A stretch of 23,471 nt of DNA from Bacteroidales bacterium M7 (GCA_001689515.1 LUJR01000043.1:1-23471), one strand, 5' to 3'; shown: positions 14,587 to 23,451, counted from the first letter of the stretch. Numbers and translations: made by a program. Notes: generated from the sequence alone by a model not told the origin.

Positions 14587-17500
14587 ATGATACGGCATAT
14601 ACGACATATCTACACGCTGATAGCATCAGCCGCCATGGGCGCAGCGATGCTGACCGGCTGCTCCAACGAGGAGATAGACGCTCCACACCCGTCACAGACG
14701 GCGACCCCGGGCACCCAGCTGGTCATCAACCTTGCAGTGCCCGAGACGATGGAGACAGCTTCACGCGCCGAGGGCGATGACTCCGACCCCACGATGCCTA
14801 TCACCGGCAACGAGGGCAAAATCAACTCGCTGCGCCTGATCGCATTTTCGGCAGACGGCACCACGGTCATCAACCGCGGTCTCCTCATCCCTGAGGAGAT
14901 GCCTGTCAGCCCCAACAAGACCGCCATCTACGAAATCCGCGATGTAAAGCCAGGCGATTATAACATATACCTCGTGGCAAACCTCGAGCAATATGTCACC
15001 GGCATCAAGACAGAGCAGGCACTCAAGGATGTCATCATCAACCTCGACGGTCAGAACCAACTTGCACCGGGCAATCTCCCCATGGTCTATGAACCGTCGG
15101 GCAAGGTCACCATACCCTCCTCTGCCACCACCAACCCCGCCGTAGCCACACTGTCGCTCCAGTTTGCCTGCGTCAAAGTCAAGTATGACCTGCTGTTTGA
15201 CAAGACGCTCAATCAGGACATCTTCGGCAACAACGGCATGGTCATCAACAGCGTCACCATAGACAACGTAGCCAGGACCGCATATCTCGTCACCAACAAA
15301 GACAAACATGCCGAGACTCGTGATGGAATCAGCGGCAATGGCAAGCACTACAACGCTTATACCGAAACTCCCGACAATGCCCACAAGCACGGAGTCAATG
15401 TAATAAATGCCTCACAGCCCTCATCGACAGGGCGCCCCTCCGCACCCACGACCAAGTGGGCATATGAGGGTATCATCTATCTCCCCGAGCGTTATGCCAC
15501 CGACAAGCAGACCACTCTCAAGATTTCTGCCACAGTCACCGATCCCACCGGAGCTGACGGCAACGTCCGCTGCCGCTACACCATACCCCTGGGTGCTTAT
15601 GACGACGACCCCGACTGCAAGGAGCTGCCACGCGGCACTTACTACGAGGTAATCGGCAAAATCAAGGGTCTCGGCGAAGCGGAACTCGATGCCACCATCG
15701 TAGCCAAAGACTGGATGGAAGAAATTCTTCCTGTCGACATGATCCACACTTTCCTGACACTCGACAAGACCACAGCAGAGGTAACATCCTTTGACAAAGA
15801 TGCCATCGCCTACCAAACCGACGGCACCGGAGGCGCAACATTCGTCTGCGAGACCACACTCCCCGGTGACAACGGCACCGAAGTCAAAGCCATCCTCGCC
15901 ACCATACAGAACGGCAATATCACTTTCGAGCCTAACCCCGCCGTCAATATCGTACAGCTCGTCCAGCAAAGCACACCAAGCAACGACCTTACCAAAGGCG
16001 AGGCATTTGGCTACATCCAGGCAGGCAATATCAAGAAACAGGTGAAAATCAAATATGACATAACCCCATTCTTCGAAATAACCCCTGTAGCTCTCAAAAT
16101 CCAGTATAATGAGACTTACGAAGGTGTCATCAACACCAAAAAATTCCATTTCCGTACCAATCTCAAAGGTATCGACATGGAATGTGTCAATGGTTCTGTC
16201 AGCGGCGCGAGCGGCAATGTCATCCTCAATGCATCAGCCTCATCACGTATGCATATCGTTGCCAATTCCAGAATACAGATTTCTGCCAATCCCAATGCTG
16301 CCGAAGGCGACATAACCGTGCATCTGCGCGAAAACCCACAAACTACCACCCTCCACTACTTCAACGTGTATCCACGCACCGGAGTACCCGGAAGCGAATA
16401 CAGCCGCGAGAATCTGATGATGCGTGTACAGGTGACAACCATGCCTCCCCTTGGTGACTACCGCATATATTTCCGCGCTATCAACGACTACCACCACTAC
16501 AACGGCGGCTCATCATCAAGCAAGTTCCTTAAAAACAGCTATAGCAACTGGCCTGCCGAAGACTACAGTGCTGGTGCAGGTTCAAGCTCCAACTGGAACG
16601 ATTGGTGGAAGGATGACACCTACAGCAGCATCTATAACGAGAACCATCGCATATACGTCTATACCCAGATCGGAGAAACCGAAGGCACATCAACCAACGC
16701 TCCCGTGTGGGGATTTTCGCCAGGATACGGCGGGGATAATTATTGGAAAGACGGACGCGAAATCAAATCACGCATGACAGGTGACGAGACCAATCGAGGA
16801 TGGTATTACTACGACCTTGCCATGGACAAACCCAACGTCTGGACATCCAACGGCGCTACCGGCGAACGCAAACCAGAGCCGGGCAAAACACTGCTGCTCT
16901 TCTACTCCGGCCATGACATCAGCCAAGGTTACACCCTCCACCGCGCCGCCCACCATCTTGACCCGGGCATCCCCCTGTTTGACTACGAGGACCGCGAGGG
17001 CTGGATCGTCTACGATCCCACCACTGCTCCCTACTACCACATTTATGATGAAAAGCCCTATGTGGAGGACATCGAATACTATGTCTACTCCAAGAGCAAG
17101 ATTACATCATGGTGGAACAAATATGGTGTAGCCTCAAACGACAATGCCATCACCGGCACACCTGTGCAGTTTACCCTCGAATATGATATCCAATCATCTG
17201 ATTATCGTCAGGTAAGCGGATGGTATAAGACTAAGATCAAGCTCAAAGTCTCTAACGGGGACTATGAGAAAGCCATCAAACTTACCGGACTCTCGGCCGG
17301 TTCTGTAACCCCTGAAACGAAGCAGTATGTATATTACTGCGCAAATGGCAGCAATCCATATAATCCACCGTGCATCTACCTGTACAACTCAGACTCTGAT
17401 AAATTGTCGGAGTGGAGCAATGCTCCGACTATGTCTTATTGGAAGACCGAGAACAATGTCCGCTGGTATCGGTACGAAGTCCCGGCTCGTTTTGCCAACG

Positions 17501-17763
17501 GGTGGGTAATCCTTAAGCGTCAGGGCAATGTCAATGGCGACGGAAATCAGACCGCTGACTGCCAGCTCAACAATCGCTCAATGCTCAACTACGGAGACAA
17601 TGAGAAATATTGGACCACCTACGGCACCCAGCCTTCAGGTGGCGGTGACGGCGTGGTTCTATTCGGAGGTCGTTCGTTTGAACGCTACAATCATGTGGGC
17701 ACATATAACAATGGCGTATGGACTGGCGGAGCTCCCTCAGGTATCACACACACATCCTTCTAA
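14587..17763 (+). CDS. Large fimbrial tip-like lipoprotein with CBM26-like module
   Basis: A 1058-aa lipoprotein (lipobox LTGC, C25) in the fimbrial operon. A short strand (TQLVINLAVP) is followed by ASRA with R60, as in the stalk subunit. Residues about 70-380 look like a fimbrillin fold (LRLIAFSADG, PGDYNIYLVANLEQYV). Residues 385-610 are beta-rich, probably two Ig-like domains. Residues about 620-840 and 910-1010 are rich in W, Y and G. The second resembles starch-binding module CBM26: IYLYNS, EWSNAPTMSYW, VRWYRYEVP, WVILKRQGN and GNQTADCQLNN in order. The first has a looser match (IYVYTQ, RGWYYYDLA, LLLFYSG). It lacks the stalk-type C-terminal tail. I infer a tip adhesin that binds a polysaccharide. 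The family call for the CBM-like part needs a profile search; exact Pfam for the rest is not assigned. Confidence 0.7.
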   Translation: MIRHIRHIYTLIASAAMGAAMLTGCSNEEIDAPHPSQTATPGTQLVINLAVPETMETASRAEGDDSDPTMPITGNEGKINSLRLIAFSADGTTVINRGLLIPEEMPVSPNKTAIYEIRDVKPGDYNIYLVANLEQYVTGIKTEQALKDVIINLDGQNQLAPGNLPMVYEPSGKVTIPSSATTNPAVATLSLQFACVKVKYDLLFDKTLNQDIFGNNGMVINSVTIDNVARTAYLVTNKDKHAETRDGISGNGKHYNAYTETPDNAHKHGVNVINASQPSSTGRPSAPTTKWAYEGIIYLPERYATDKQTTLKISATVTDPTGADGNVRCRYTIPLGAYDDDPDCKELPRGTYYEVIGKIKGLGEAELDATIVAKDWMEEILPVDMIHTFLTLDKTTAEVTSFDKDAIAYQTDGTGGATFVCETTLPGDNGTEVKAILATIQNGNITFEPNPAVNIVQLVQQSTPSNDLTKGEAFGYIQAGNIKKQVKIKYDITPFFEITPVALKIQYNETYEGVINTKKFHFRTNLKGIDMECVNGSVSGASGNVILNASASSRMHIVANSRIQISANPNAAEGDITVHLRENPQTTTLHYFNVYPRTGVPGSEYSRENLMMRVQVTTMPPLGDYRIYFRAINDYHHYNGGSSSSKFLKNSYSNWPAEDYSAGAGSSSNWNDWWKDDTYSSIYNENHRIYVYTQIGETEGTSTNAPVWGFSPGYGGDNYWKDGREIKSRMTGDETNRGWYYYDLAMDKPNVWTSNGATGERKPEPGKTLLLFYSGHDISQGYTLHRAAHHLDPGIPLFDYEDREGWIVYDPTTAPYYHIYDEKPYVEDIEYYVYSKSKITSWWNKYGVASNDNAITGTPVQFTLEYDIQSSDYRQVSGWYKTKIKLKVSNGDYEKAIKLTGLSAGSVTPETKQYVYYCANGSNPYNPPCIYLYNSDSDKLSEWSNAPTMSYWKTENNVRWYRYEVPARFANGWVILKRQGNVNGDGNQTADCQLNNRSMLNYGDNEKYWTTYGTQPSGGGDGVVLFGGRSFERYNHVGTYNNGVWTGGAPSGITHTSF

Positions 17764-17796
17764 TCTTGCACATCAACTCTCGACCAATTACTGATC

Positions 17797-20175
17797 ATGA
17801 AACTATCACGATATATCAGCAAACTTCTCTGGGCAGTCCCGGCGCTGATGCTTGCCGGATGCTCAGACGATAATGAGCCGTCAGCAACCGGAGCAGACAT
17901 GGACGTGGACGCACCCTCTGAACTGACGCTCACCCTCTCGGTGCCTGACCATGAGGTGGTCAATATCGGTTCACGCGCCGGTGGAGACCCAACCATAAAG
18001 TCGGTGACAGTGTTCTGCTACGACCAGACAGGCACCGCAGGCAACTATCTTCAGCACACCACCCTGACCTCAGGTTGGGAAACAGCTGGCAGCGGTTACA
18101 AAATCACTGTCCCCATCCACAAGCGCACCAAGTCGGTCCATCTCGTGGTCAATGCCAACATCAGTGACACCGACACAAACCCTACCGATATATTGTCAAG
18201 CGATGTCAATGGCGGCATCATGTGGGGACGCAAAGATCTCAAAGACATCATAGCCAAGGGCTCATCGATTACCATGGTGCGCAATACTGCCAAGGTATCT
18301 GTAAATAATGGAGCCAAGAACTTCACATTCAGCCAATTCACTGTCACAGGCACGTCTGATAAAGGTACCGTAGCTCCTACAGGCTGGAATCTCCAACCGA
18401 CCACACCCACTATCCCTGACGGTGCCGTATCATCCACTGCCGCGACCCTACAGAGCGCGTCATCGGAAATCCGTGTGTTTGAGACAATGGCAGATGATAA
18501 GAAGCCTGGTACGAATTTTGAGTATATCACACGTAGCCGCATCATCATCGAGGGTACATATAACGGTGTCAAAGGCTACTATACCGTGGCGTTCCGTGAA
18601 CGCAGCGGCTACTCCGGCTCTGAAATCCCCGACAATTACCATTACAGCCCTCTGCATATCCTGCGCAACCACCATTACATAGTCAATATCAAGGAGGTTC
18701 GAGCTCAGGGCTATGCCACCATCGAGGAGGCAAAAAATGCCGAGCCTGACAACCGTATCGCTGTGTACATCACCGATAAGACTCCCGAAATCACCGACAT
18801 AATAGCCGACCGTGACTATATGCTCGGCGTGGGTGACGATGTGGACGTGACATGGGACGCCAACATGGCGCAAATCACCGTAGCCACATCGTGGACTGGC
18901 ACACATGCGTCAAACGGCAAGCCTTACGAAATCTCCGTAGCCGGCTCCAGCATGTCATGGGTGACAGTGAATGGCATTACAGAAGCCAGCAAGACCATAC
19001 AGGATTACGGCACTGCCGGCGCAAAAGTCACCACATACGTGTTAAATGTGCCTATCACACAGAATGAGAACTCCAATATAACACGTACCGCCGAACTTAC
19101 GGTGCGCTCAGGTGACCTTACACGCACTGTAAAAATCAACCAAGCCGGACGCAATTACAAGCGCGACGACAACCGAGCCGTGATTCTTGAGGGACTCCCC
19201 GGCGGCACTATCACCAACTGGTTTAAGTTTGTTGACGAGCAGTGCAAGGGACTTCGTCCGGAGGACAGCTACAGAGGGCTTGAACGCAACCAGGGGCTCA
19301 TATTCCCTGCTGTGCCGGCATACACACTCACCTACCGTATTCCTAAACTGGCAGGCGACCGCAACCCTAAAGTAAGCGGTAATTTCACCTATTCAGAGAA
19401 TGGGGGGACATACACCATCACTGCCAACAGCACGTCATCACCACACATCGAGATTGGCGAATTTTCTGTCATCAATTCTTATGGCGCGACAATCCGCTAC
19501 CCGCTCTATCAGACCGGCTACCTCCACCAGCTGACATCTTCGACCAACAAGTATCAGCGCGAGGAGGAGAAAATCAATGGCTGGTTCTACTATGAAGTGG
19601 TGCGTGTAGGCAGCAGTTATATCCTTGACCGCAACCTCGGAGCCTCCTCCAACAAGCCATACATCTCCACATATGCCGGCTTCAAGAACAATGCGGATGC
19701 CATAGGAGCATACTTCAAGATTTCGACTCAAAAATCTTCAAGCTACAATGATCCCAAGACCATCATACCGTCTTTGGGCGTAAGCAAATTCCAGATTCCG
19801 ACTGAAGATCAGGTAACGTCATGGGGAGTCAAATCAGCCAATACATCCAACACATCAGGAGAGTTGTCATTGGTTGCCACTATCAATACCTCCGCCGGTC
19901 AGTATGCCCAGGTATATATTCCTCATGGCGGCTACTACGAGGCAACATCGCCAAAGTATGAGACCCATGCCAACATATGGACGCGGACGCTGCTCTCCGG
20001 TACACAGGGGTTCGGTACGAACAGCCCTGAGTTCGGCTACTGGTATCGCTATCTTGACGTGTACGGTTCAAAAGTCACTTTCAGCAACATGCGTATCGCC
20101 AACCGCGCCGCCAGCCTCGAATTGACCGACCAGTCAGTCTACAAGTACATGCCGATCCGCCTGATCTGGCAATAA
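17797..20175 (+). CDS. Fimbrial accessory/tip lipoprotein with BACON-like and FISUMP-like domains
   Basis: A 792-aa lipoprotein (lipobox LAGC, C22), last gene of the fimbrial operon, 33 nt after the previous one. A first strand (ELTLTLSVP) precedes GSRAGG with R60, the same layout as the two other fimbrillins here. Residues about 65-325 fit a fimbrillin fold. Residues about 330-450 look like a BACON domain (NITRTAELTVRSGDLTRTVK then INQAG), a type often linked to carbohydrate or mucin contact. Residues from about 600 resemble the Fibrobacter major-paralogous (FISUMP) domain: YILDRNLGASS, FQIPTEDQVTSWGV and the final YKYMPIRLIW. There is no stalk-type tail. It may be a second tip component or an adaptor comparable to the accessory proteins FimC-E of Porphyromonas (inference). 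Confidence 0.72.
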   Translation: MKLSRYISKLLWAVPALMLAGCSDDNEPSATGADMDVDAPSELTLTLSVPDHEVVNIGSRAGGDPTIKSVTVFCYDQTGTAGNYLQHTTLTSGWETAGSGYKITVPIHKRTKSVHLVVNANISDTDTNPTDILSSDVNGGIMWGRKDLKDIIAKGSSITMVRNTAKVSVNNGAKNFTFSQFTVTGTSDKGTVAPTGWNLQPTTPTIPDGAVSSTAATLQSASSEIRVFETMADDKKPGTNFEYITRSRIIIEGTYNGVKGYYTVAFRERSGYSGSEIPDNYHYSPLHILRNHHYIVNIKEVRAQGYATIEEAKNAEPDNRIAVYITDKTPEITDIIADRDYMLGVGDDVDVTWDANMAQITVATSWTGTHASNGKPYEISVAGSSMSWVTVNGITEASKTIQDYGTAGAKVTTYVLNVPITQNENSNITRTAELTVRSGDLTRTVKINQAGRNYKRDDNRAVILEGLPGGTITNWFKFVDEQCKGLRPEDSYRGLERNQGLIFPAVPAYTLTYRIPKLAGDRNPKVSGNFTYSENGGTYTITANSTSSPHIEIGEFSVINSYGATIRYPLYQTGYLHQLTSSTNKYQREEEKINGWFYYEVVRVGSSYILDRNLGASSNKPYISTYAGFKNNADAIGAYFKISTQKSSSYNDPKTIIPSLGVSKFQIPTEDQVTSWGVKSANTSNTSGELSLVATINTSAGQYAQVYIPHGGYYEATSPKYETHANIWTRTLLSGTQGFGTNSPEFGYWYRYLDVYGSKVTFSNMRIANRAASLELTDQSVYKYMPIRLIWQ

Positions 20176-20221
20176 TACGAAGTATTTGACATTGCCATGG
20201 CATGTCAGATCCACTCACTTA

Positions 20222-20263
20222 CATCAAGGCATCCGCGTTTGACGGATGCCTTGATGCTTTCTT
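20222..20263 (+). terminator. Intrinsic terminator of the fimbrial operon
   Basis: CATCAAGGCATCCG and CGGATGCCTTGATG form a perfect 14-bp stem with a 7-nt loop, followed by CTTTCTT. It lies 47 nt after the last fimbrial stop codon and marks the end of the operon. Confidence 0.85.
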
Positions 20264-20328
20264 GCCTCCCCACTCATCTCGCCACGCTGCTACCCGACAC
20301 CCAATCATCTCTCGCCGCCCACATTCTT

Positions 20329-20411
20329 TAACATTTATGCAAATTGAAAGCCAGACTTTCGATTTGCAGACCTGATGCCGACAAAACGGCTGCGCAGGGG
20401 GCAGAGTGGCG
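20329..20411 (-). repeat. Downstream copy of the ATPase promoter repeat, with orphan start codon
   Basis: Positions 20329-20371 match 21542-21584 at about 36 of 43 positions without a gap, including the dyad (TGCAAAT ... ATTTGCA, 20339-20369). A second block, 20388-20411, matches 21617-21644. On the minus strand the repeat runs into ATG TTA AAG (from 20335), the same first codons as the ATPase, but the frame stops after nine residues (MLKNVGGER). The -7 box is lost. It directly abuts the ATPase stop codon. I read it as the remnant of a second ATPase unit. Confidence 0.75.
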
Positions 20412-21548
20412 TCAGAGCTGTCTGACATTAAGCACCGACTCTCCCATGCTATCGCCATCATAGATGATGGCAGCAGACTTCACATCTGGGAGCAGGCACC
20501 TCAGATAGTTGAGATTAGCCGTGAAATCGGCAAGAAAAGTTTTTCCAGCCTTTACTTCATATATATGAAGCCCGTCAGTCTCGGACTGCACAATATCTAC
20601 CTCTTTCCCAGAGTTTTCCCTATAGAACATGACATTGGGCTCTTTCGCCTGGTTATAGCGATTTTTGATCATTTCATTCATTGCCATGTTTTCAAACACC
20701 GCACCCCGCAGTGGATGCACCGATAATTGCTGCCAGGTCTCTATACCAAGCAGATAGCACATTAGCCCTGTGTCATAAAAATATATCTTGGGGGTCTTTG
20801 TTAGCCGCTTGTTGACATTGGCATAATAGGGCTGCACCAGATAGACGATATATGATGCTTCGAGAATGGATAGCCATGAAGATATTGTAGGAGCCGTCAC
20901 ACCAGCTTCCACACCGAGCGACGATTTATTGAGTTCACAGCCAGCCCGTCCGGCACATAGCTTTATAAACCGCTGGAAACTGTCAAGATTCTGTATCTGA
21001 GTCAGCCCTCTGACATCACGCTCGATATAGGTAGCATAGTAGTTTCTATAGAACATAGCAGGAGGGATGCCATTAGCTACAGTGCCCGGATAGAAACCAC
21101 GCCACATCAGCAGGGATGTGTCAATATCAAGCTCATCGCGGTCAAGTTCCTTAAATGAAAATGGCAGCACCGTGAACAGGGCTGCGCGTCCAGCAAGCGA
21201 CTGGGCAGAATGATGCAGAAGTGCGAAATTATTGCTGCCAGTGAGTATATATCTCAATGACGGATTGACATCAACACGAGCCTGTATGGTTGACAGTATC
21301 TCTGGATAGTTCTGGACTTCATCAAGGATGACCTTGCCGCCGAGATTATCGAGAAAACCATTTACATCGGCAAGTGCGATGTTTCTTACAGAAATATCCT
21401 CGAGATTAGCGAAAACGTAATCATCAAACATATGTCTTGCCAATGTTGTCTTGCCTGTCTGACGAGGTCCAGCCAATATTATCACCGGATAATACTTGTG
21501 TGCATCCGAGATTGACTGAGTAATGGCACGCGGAATATATTTTAACAT
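20412..21548 (-). CDS. AAA-type ATPase with C-terminal DUF4143 domain
   Basis: A 378-aa member of the AAA_14/DUF4143 ATPase group, common in several copies in Bacteroidales genomes and of unsettled function. Walker A is GPRQTGKTT (27-35), Walker B is VILDEVQ (73-79, D76/E77), and LTGSN (102-106) fits a sensor motif. ATYIERDVRGL marks the join to DUF4143. Near the C-terminus GKEVDIV (D318) and YEVKAG (E331-V-K333) form the D...ExK spacing of PD-(D/E)xK nucleases, all present. The gene has a near-ideal promoter overlapping a dyad and is flanked by direct repeats, suggesting a self-contained unit. Proposed roles for the family in the literature are vague, so I assign none. It is oriented opposite to the fimbrial operon. 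Confidence 0.88.
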   Translation of the reverse strand: MLKYIPRAITQSISDAHKYYPVIILAGPRQTGKTTLARHMFDDYVFANLEDISVRNIALADVNGFLDNLGGKVILDEVQNYPEILSTIQARVDVNPSLRYILTGSNNFALLHHSAQSLAGRAALFTVLPFSFKELDRDELDIDTSLLMWRGFYPGTVANGIPPAMFYRNYYATYIERDVRGLTQIQNLDSFQRFIKLCAGRAGCELNKSSLGVEAGVTAPTISSWLSILEASYIVYLVQPYYANVNKRLTKTPKIYFYDTGLMCYLLGIETWQQLSVHPLRGAVFENMAMNEMIKNRYNQAKEPNVMFYRENSGKEVDIVQSETDGLHIYEVKAGKTFLADFTANLNYLRCLLPDVKSAAIIYDGDSMGESVLNVRQL

Positions 21549-21644
21549 TCTTGCAAATTAAAAGTGCGACTTTCGATTTGCAAATATAACGTATTAATCC
21601 CTGCTTTGCAATACCTCGGCTGCGCGCAGTGGGGCAGAGTGGCG
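21542..21644 (-). repeat. Upstream copy of the ATPase repeat (promoter, dyad, start codon)
   Basis: It contains the ATPase start codon (21546-21548), an imperfect dyad of two 15-nt arms around 3 nt (21551-21583, outer arms TTGCAAAT/ATTTGCAA, two mismatches), the promoter, and the GC-rich block at 21617-21644. It is repeated in the same orientation at 20329-20411. Confidence 0.8.
21581..21611 (-). promoter_or_regulatory. Promoter of the AAA/DUF4143 ATPase gene
   Basis: On the minus strand TTG (21609-21611) is followed by 20 nt and TATATTTG (21581-21588), a full match to the Bacteroidetes pattern. The -7 box overlaps the outer arm of the dyad and the predicted transcript start (near 21574) falls inside it, so a protein bound to the dyad would block transcription. 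Autoregulation is a reasonable guess. Confidence 0.75.
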
Positions 21645-21887
21645 GCAAAGGCTTTCGTATTTGGGAAAAAATTGCTAATTTTCCGCGATATAAAAGCGCG
21701 AAAATTGTAGTTTAGTTAAAGGTAAGCGGATAAGCGATTTAGCAATATCTTGATTTTCGGTGATTTGGCTGGAGTTGGGACGATTTTCTCAAAAAGTACA
21801 CGTTTTGTACCCCAATTCTGGAGCAGGTGGGACGAGTAAAGTGTTAAGGAGTGTGTAGAGCGATTTTCAAATCTTCCCAAGTCGGAT

Positions 21888-21895
21888 TATATTTG
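21888..21895 (+). promoter_or_regulatory. Candidate -7 promoter element of the integrase
   Basis: TATATTTG lies 25 nt before the integrase ATG; the expected -33 position has TTTT rather than TTG. The rest of the gene-free stretch 21645-21920 is A/T-rich and contains one imperfect inverted repeat at 21677-21706 (AATTTTCCGCG and CGCGAAAATT), but no gene. Confidence 0.55.
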
Positions 21896-21920
21896 CACAA
21901 AATCAGATAATCAGACTTTT

Positions 21921-23169
21921 ATGGCAAGAATAGAAAATCGCAAAAAGCAAAATCCAAAGCTCCTGCAATCGGAATTGAGCGACGGACGTGCAAGCCTCTA
22001 CCTTGAATACTATATAGGTCGCACTGAAACTCCCGTGATTGACGAGGACGGCAATCAGGTGTTCTACACCGAAGGAGCGATGGCAGGAAAACCGAAGTTC
22101 AGAATCAAGCACACCCGCAAGAAAGAGAACCTCAACCTTTATATATGGCTGCATCCGCGAACCTCGCAGGAGCGTTTGCAGAACAAGGACACTCTCACGC
22201 TTGCCGAAAAGATACGCTTCGAGCGTGAGCAGTCTTTCCTGGAGGACAGGGAGGGTTATCGCCTACGCAAGGAGATGGACGAGGACTTCTTAGAGTTCTG
22301 CCGCGAGTTTTGCAAGTCGCCGGCCCTCACAAAACACATCCGCGAAACATTGTTGCGTGGATTGAAGAAATTTCTGAACTTTCTCGCCGCCACTCCCAAA
22401 TATGCAATCTTCAAGGAGCGTCTGAAAATGACACAGCTCACTCCTGAAATGGTTGGTGCGTTTGTGGAGTATCTGAAAGCAAACGGCAAAGGTGATGGCC
22501 CGAAAGCCTATTTCCGTATGTTCAAGCGGATGGTAACTGCTGCTGTCGATAAAGACCTAATCAAGAAAAATCCTTGCCGAGGTTTTGTCATCAAGAACGA
22601 CAACATGACTCTGCAAAAAGAAATCCTTCTGCCCGAAGAGATAGACCGACTTGTGGCTACCCATTTCAAAGGCGAAAGACCGGAAATACACCGCGCTTTC
22701 ATCTTCGGATTATACACCGGGGCGAGATGGTGTGATAGCAGCCACCTTACTTTCCGCAATGTGGACTACTCCACAAAGACGCTACGATTCCAACAGCAAA
22801 AAACAAAAGGGCATAGTTCATGCAGCTGGGTAATCGTGCCGTTGAGTTATGCTCTTATCCGCCTTATCGGACAACCGAAGAATGACAATGACGATGAAAG
22901 ATTGTTCGACGTGCCGCACTACGACATCTGCAACCGGTATCTGGCGAAATGGGTGAAGAAGGCCGGAATCAGAAAGAAAAATCACATGGCATTGCGGACG
23001 CCACAGCTTCGCGGTGAATGTTCTCACCAAAGGAGCGAACATCAAAACGGTATCAAGCCTGTTGGGACACACCTCGGTGAGAATGACGGAAAGGTATCTT
23101 CACGTTGTGGACAGTCTCAAGCAGGATGCAATCAACTCGCTTGGCGATATAAACTATGCGGCAGTTTAA
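21921..23169 (+). pseudogene. Tyrosine-type integrase, broken by a one-base frameshift
   Basis: Tyrosine recombinases of this kind integrate and excise Bacteroidales mobile elements. The frame from the ATG at 21921 encodes the arm-binding region, core-binding region (about residues 110-215) and the first catalytic arginine R269 in LYTGARWCDSSHLTF. At about 22977-22981 a run of five A shifts the frame. Removing one A restores KKITWHCGRHSFAVNV, then SSLLGHTSVRMTEKYLHVVDS up to the TAA at 23167, giving 415 aa with the HxxR, GH and tyrosine motifs. As written, the product loses those residues and continues out of frame to 23249, so it should be inactive. A sequencing error in the A run is possible. 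No tRNA or clear att site is visible beside it. Confidence 0.85.
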
Positions 23170-23190
23170 GCCGTTTAAACCAAAATGCAA

Positions 23191-23225
23191 AGTCGGTAAG
23201 TCCAACGAGATTTATCGGCTTTTTT
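23191..23225 (+). terminator. Intrinsic terminator after the integrase
   Basis: AGTCGGTAAGT (23191-23201) pairs with ATTTATCGGCT (23210-23220) through an 11-bp stem with three G-U pairs and an 8-nt loop, followed by five T and then CTTTT. It lies 22 nt after the restored integrase stop, which supports that stop as the true gene end. Confidence 0.75.
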
Positions 23226-23430
23226 CTTTTCGCCGAAAAATCACGATGAAAAACAAAAAGAAAAATGGGGCGTGTAAATCGGCAATGGGGATTACGACTT
23301 TGGAGTAAGACCAACCGAACCTTCGGCAAGGGTGATGTGCAGCAAATCCTATTTGGTGCTGCATATCACATACCTTATCCTTTCTTATGGAAGATAATAT
23401 ATTATTATTCAGTGGATTATAAATTATATA

Positions 23431-23451
23431 TTGTACTAATGTTGTACTAAT
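23431..23451. repeat. Short direct repeat in the A/T-rich right end
   Basis: TTGTACTAAT occurs twice, separated by one G. The surrounding 23226-23471 has no gene I can support; it is A/T-rich at the right edge and may be upstream of a gene outside the window or part of an attachment region near the integrase. Neither can be decided here. Confidence 0.4.

Noticed and set aside
20188..20214. CCATGGCATG near 20196 as a second copy of the fimbrial leader palindrome
   Set aside because: Only about ten bases are shared and the surrounding symmetry is missing; likely chance.
22971..22985. Programmed ribosomal frameshift in the integrase
   Set aside because: The needed shift is +1 (or -2), not the -1 slippage typical of A-rich slippery sites, and I see no downstream stimulating structure; a base insertion is simpler.
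23341..23380. Hairpin candidate around GCAGCA/TGCTGC at the right end as a small RNA or att site
   Set aside because: The stem is only six bases with unmatched flanks and no terminator follows.
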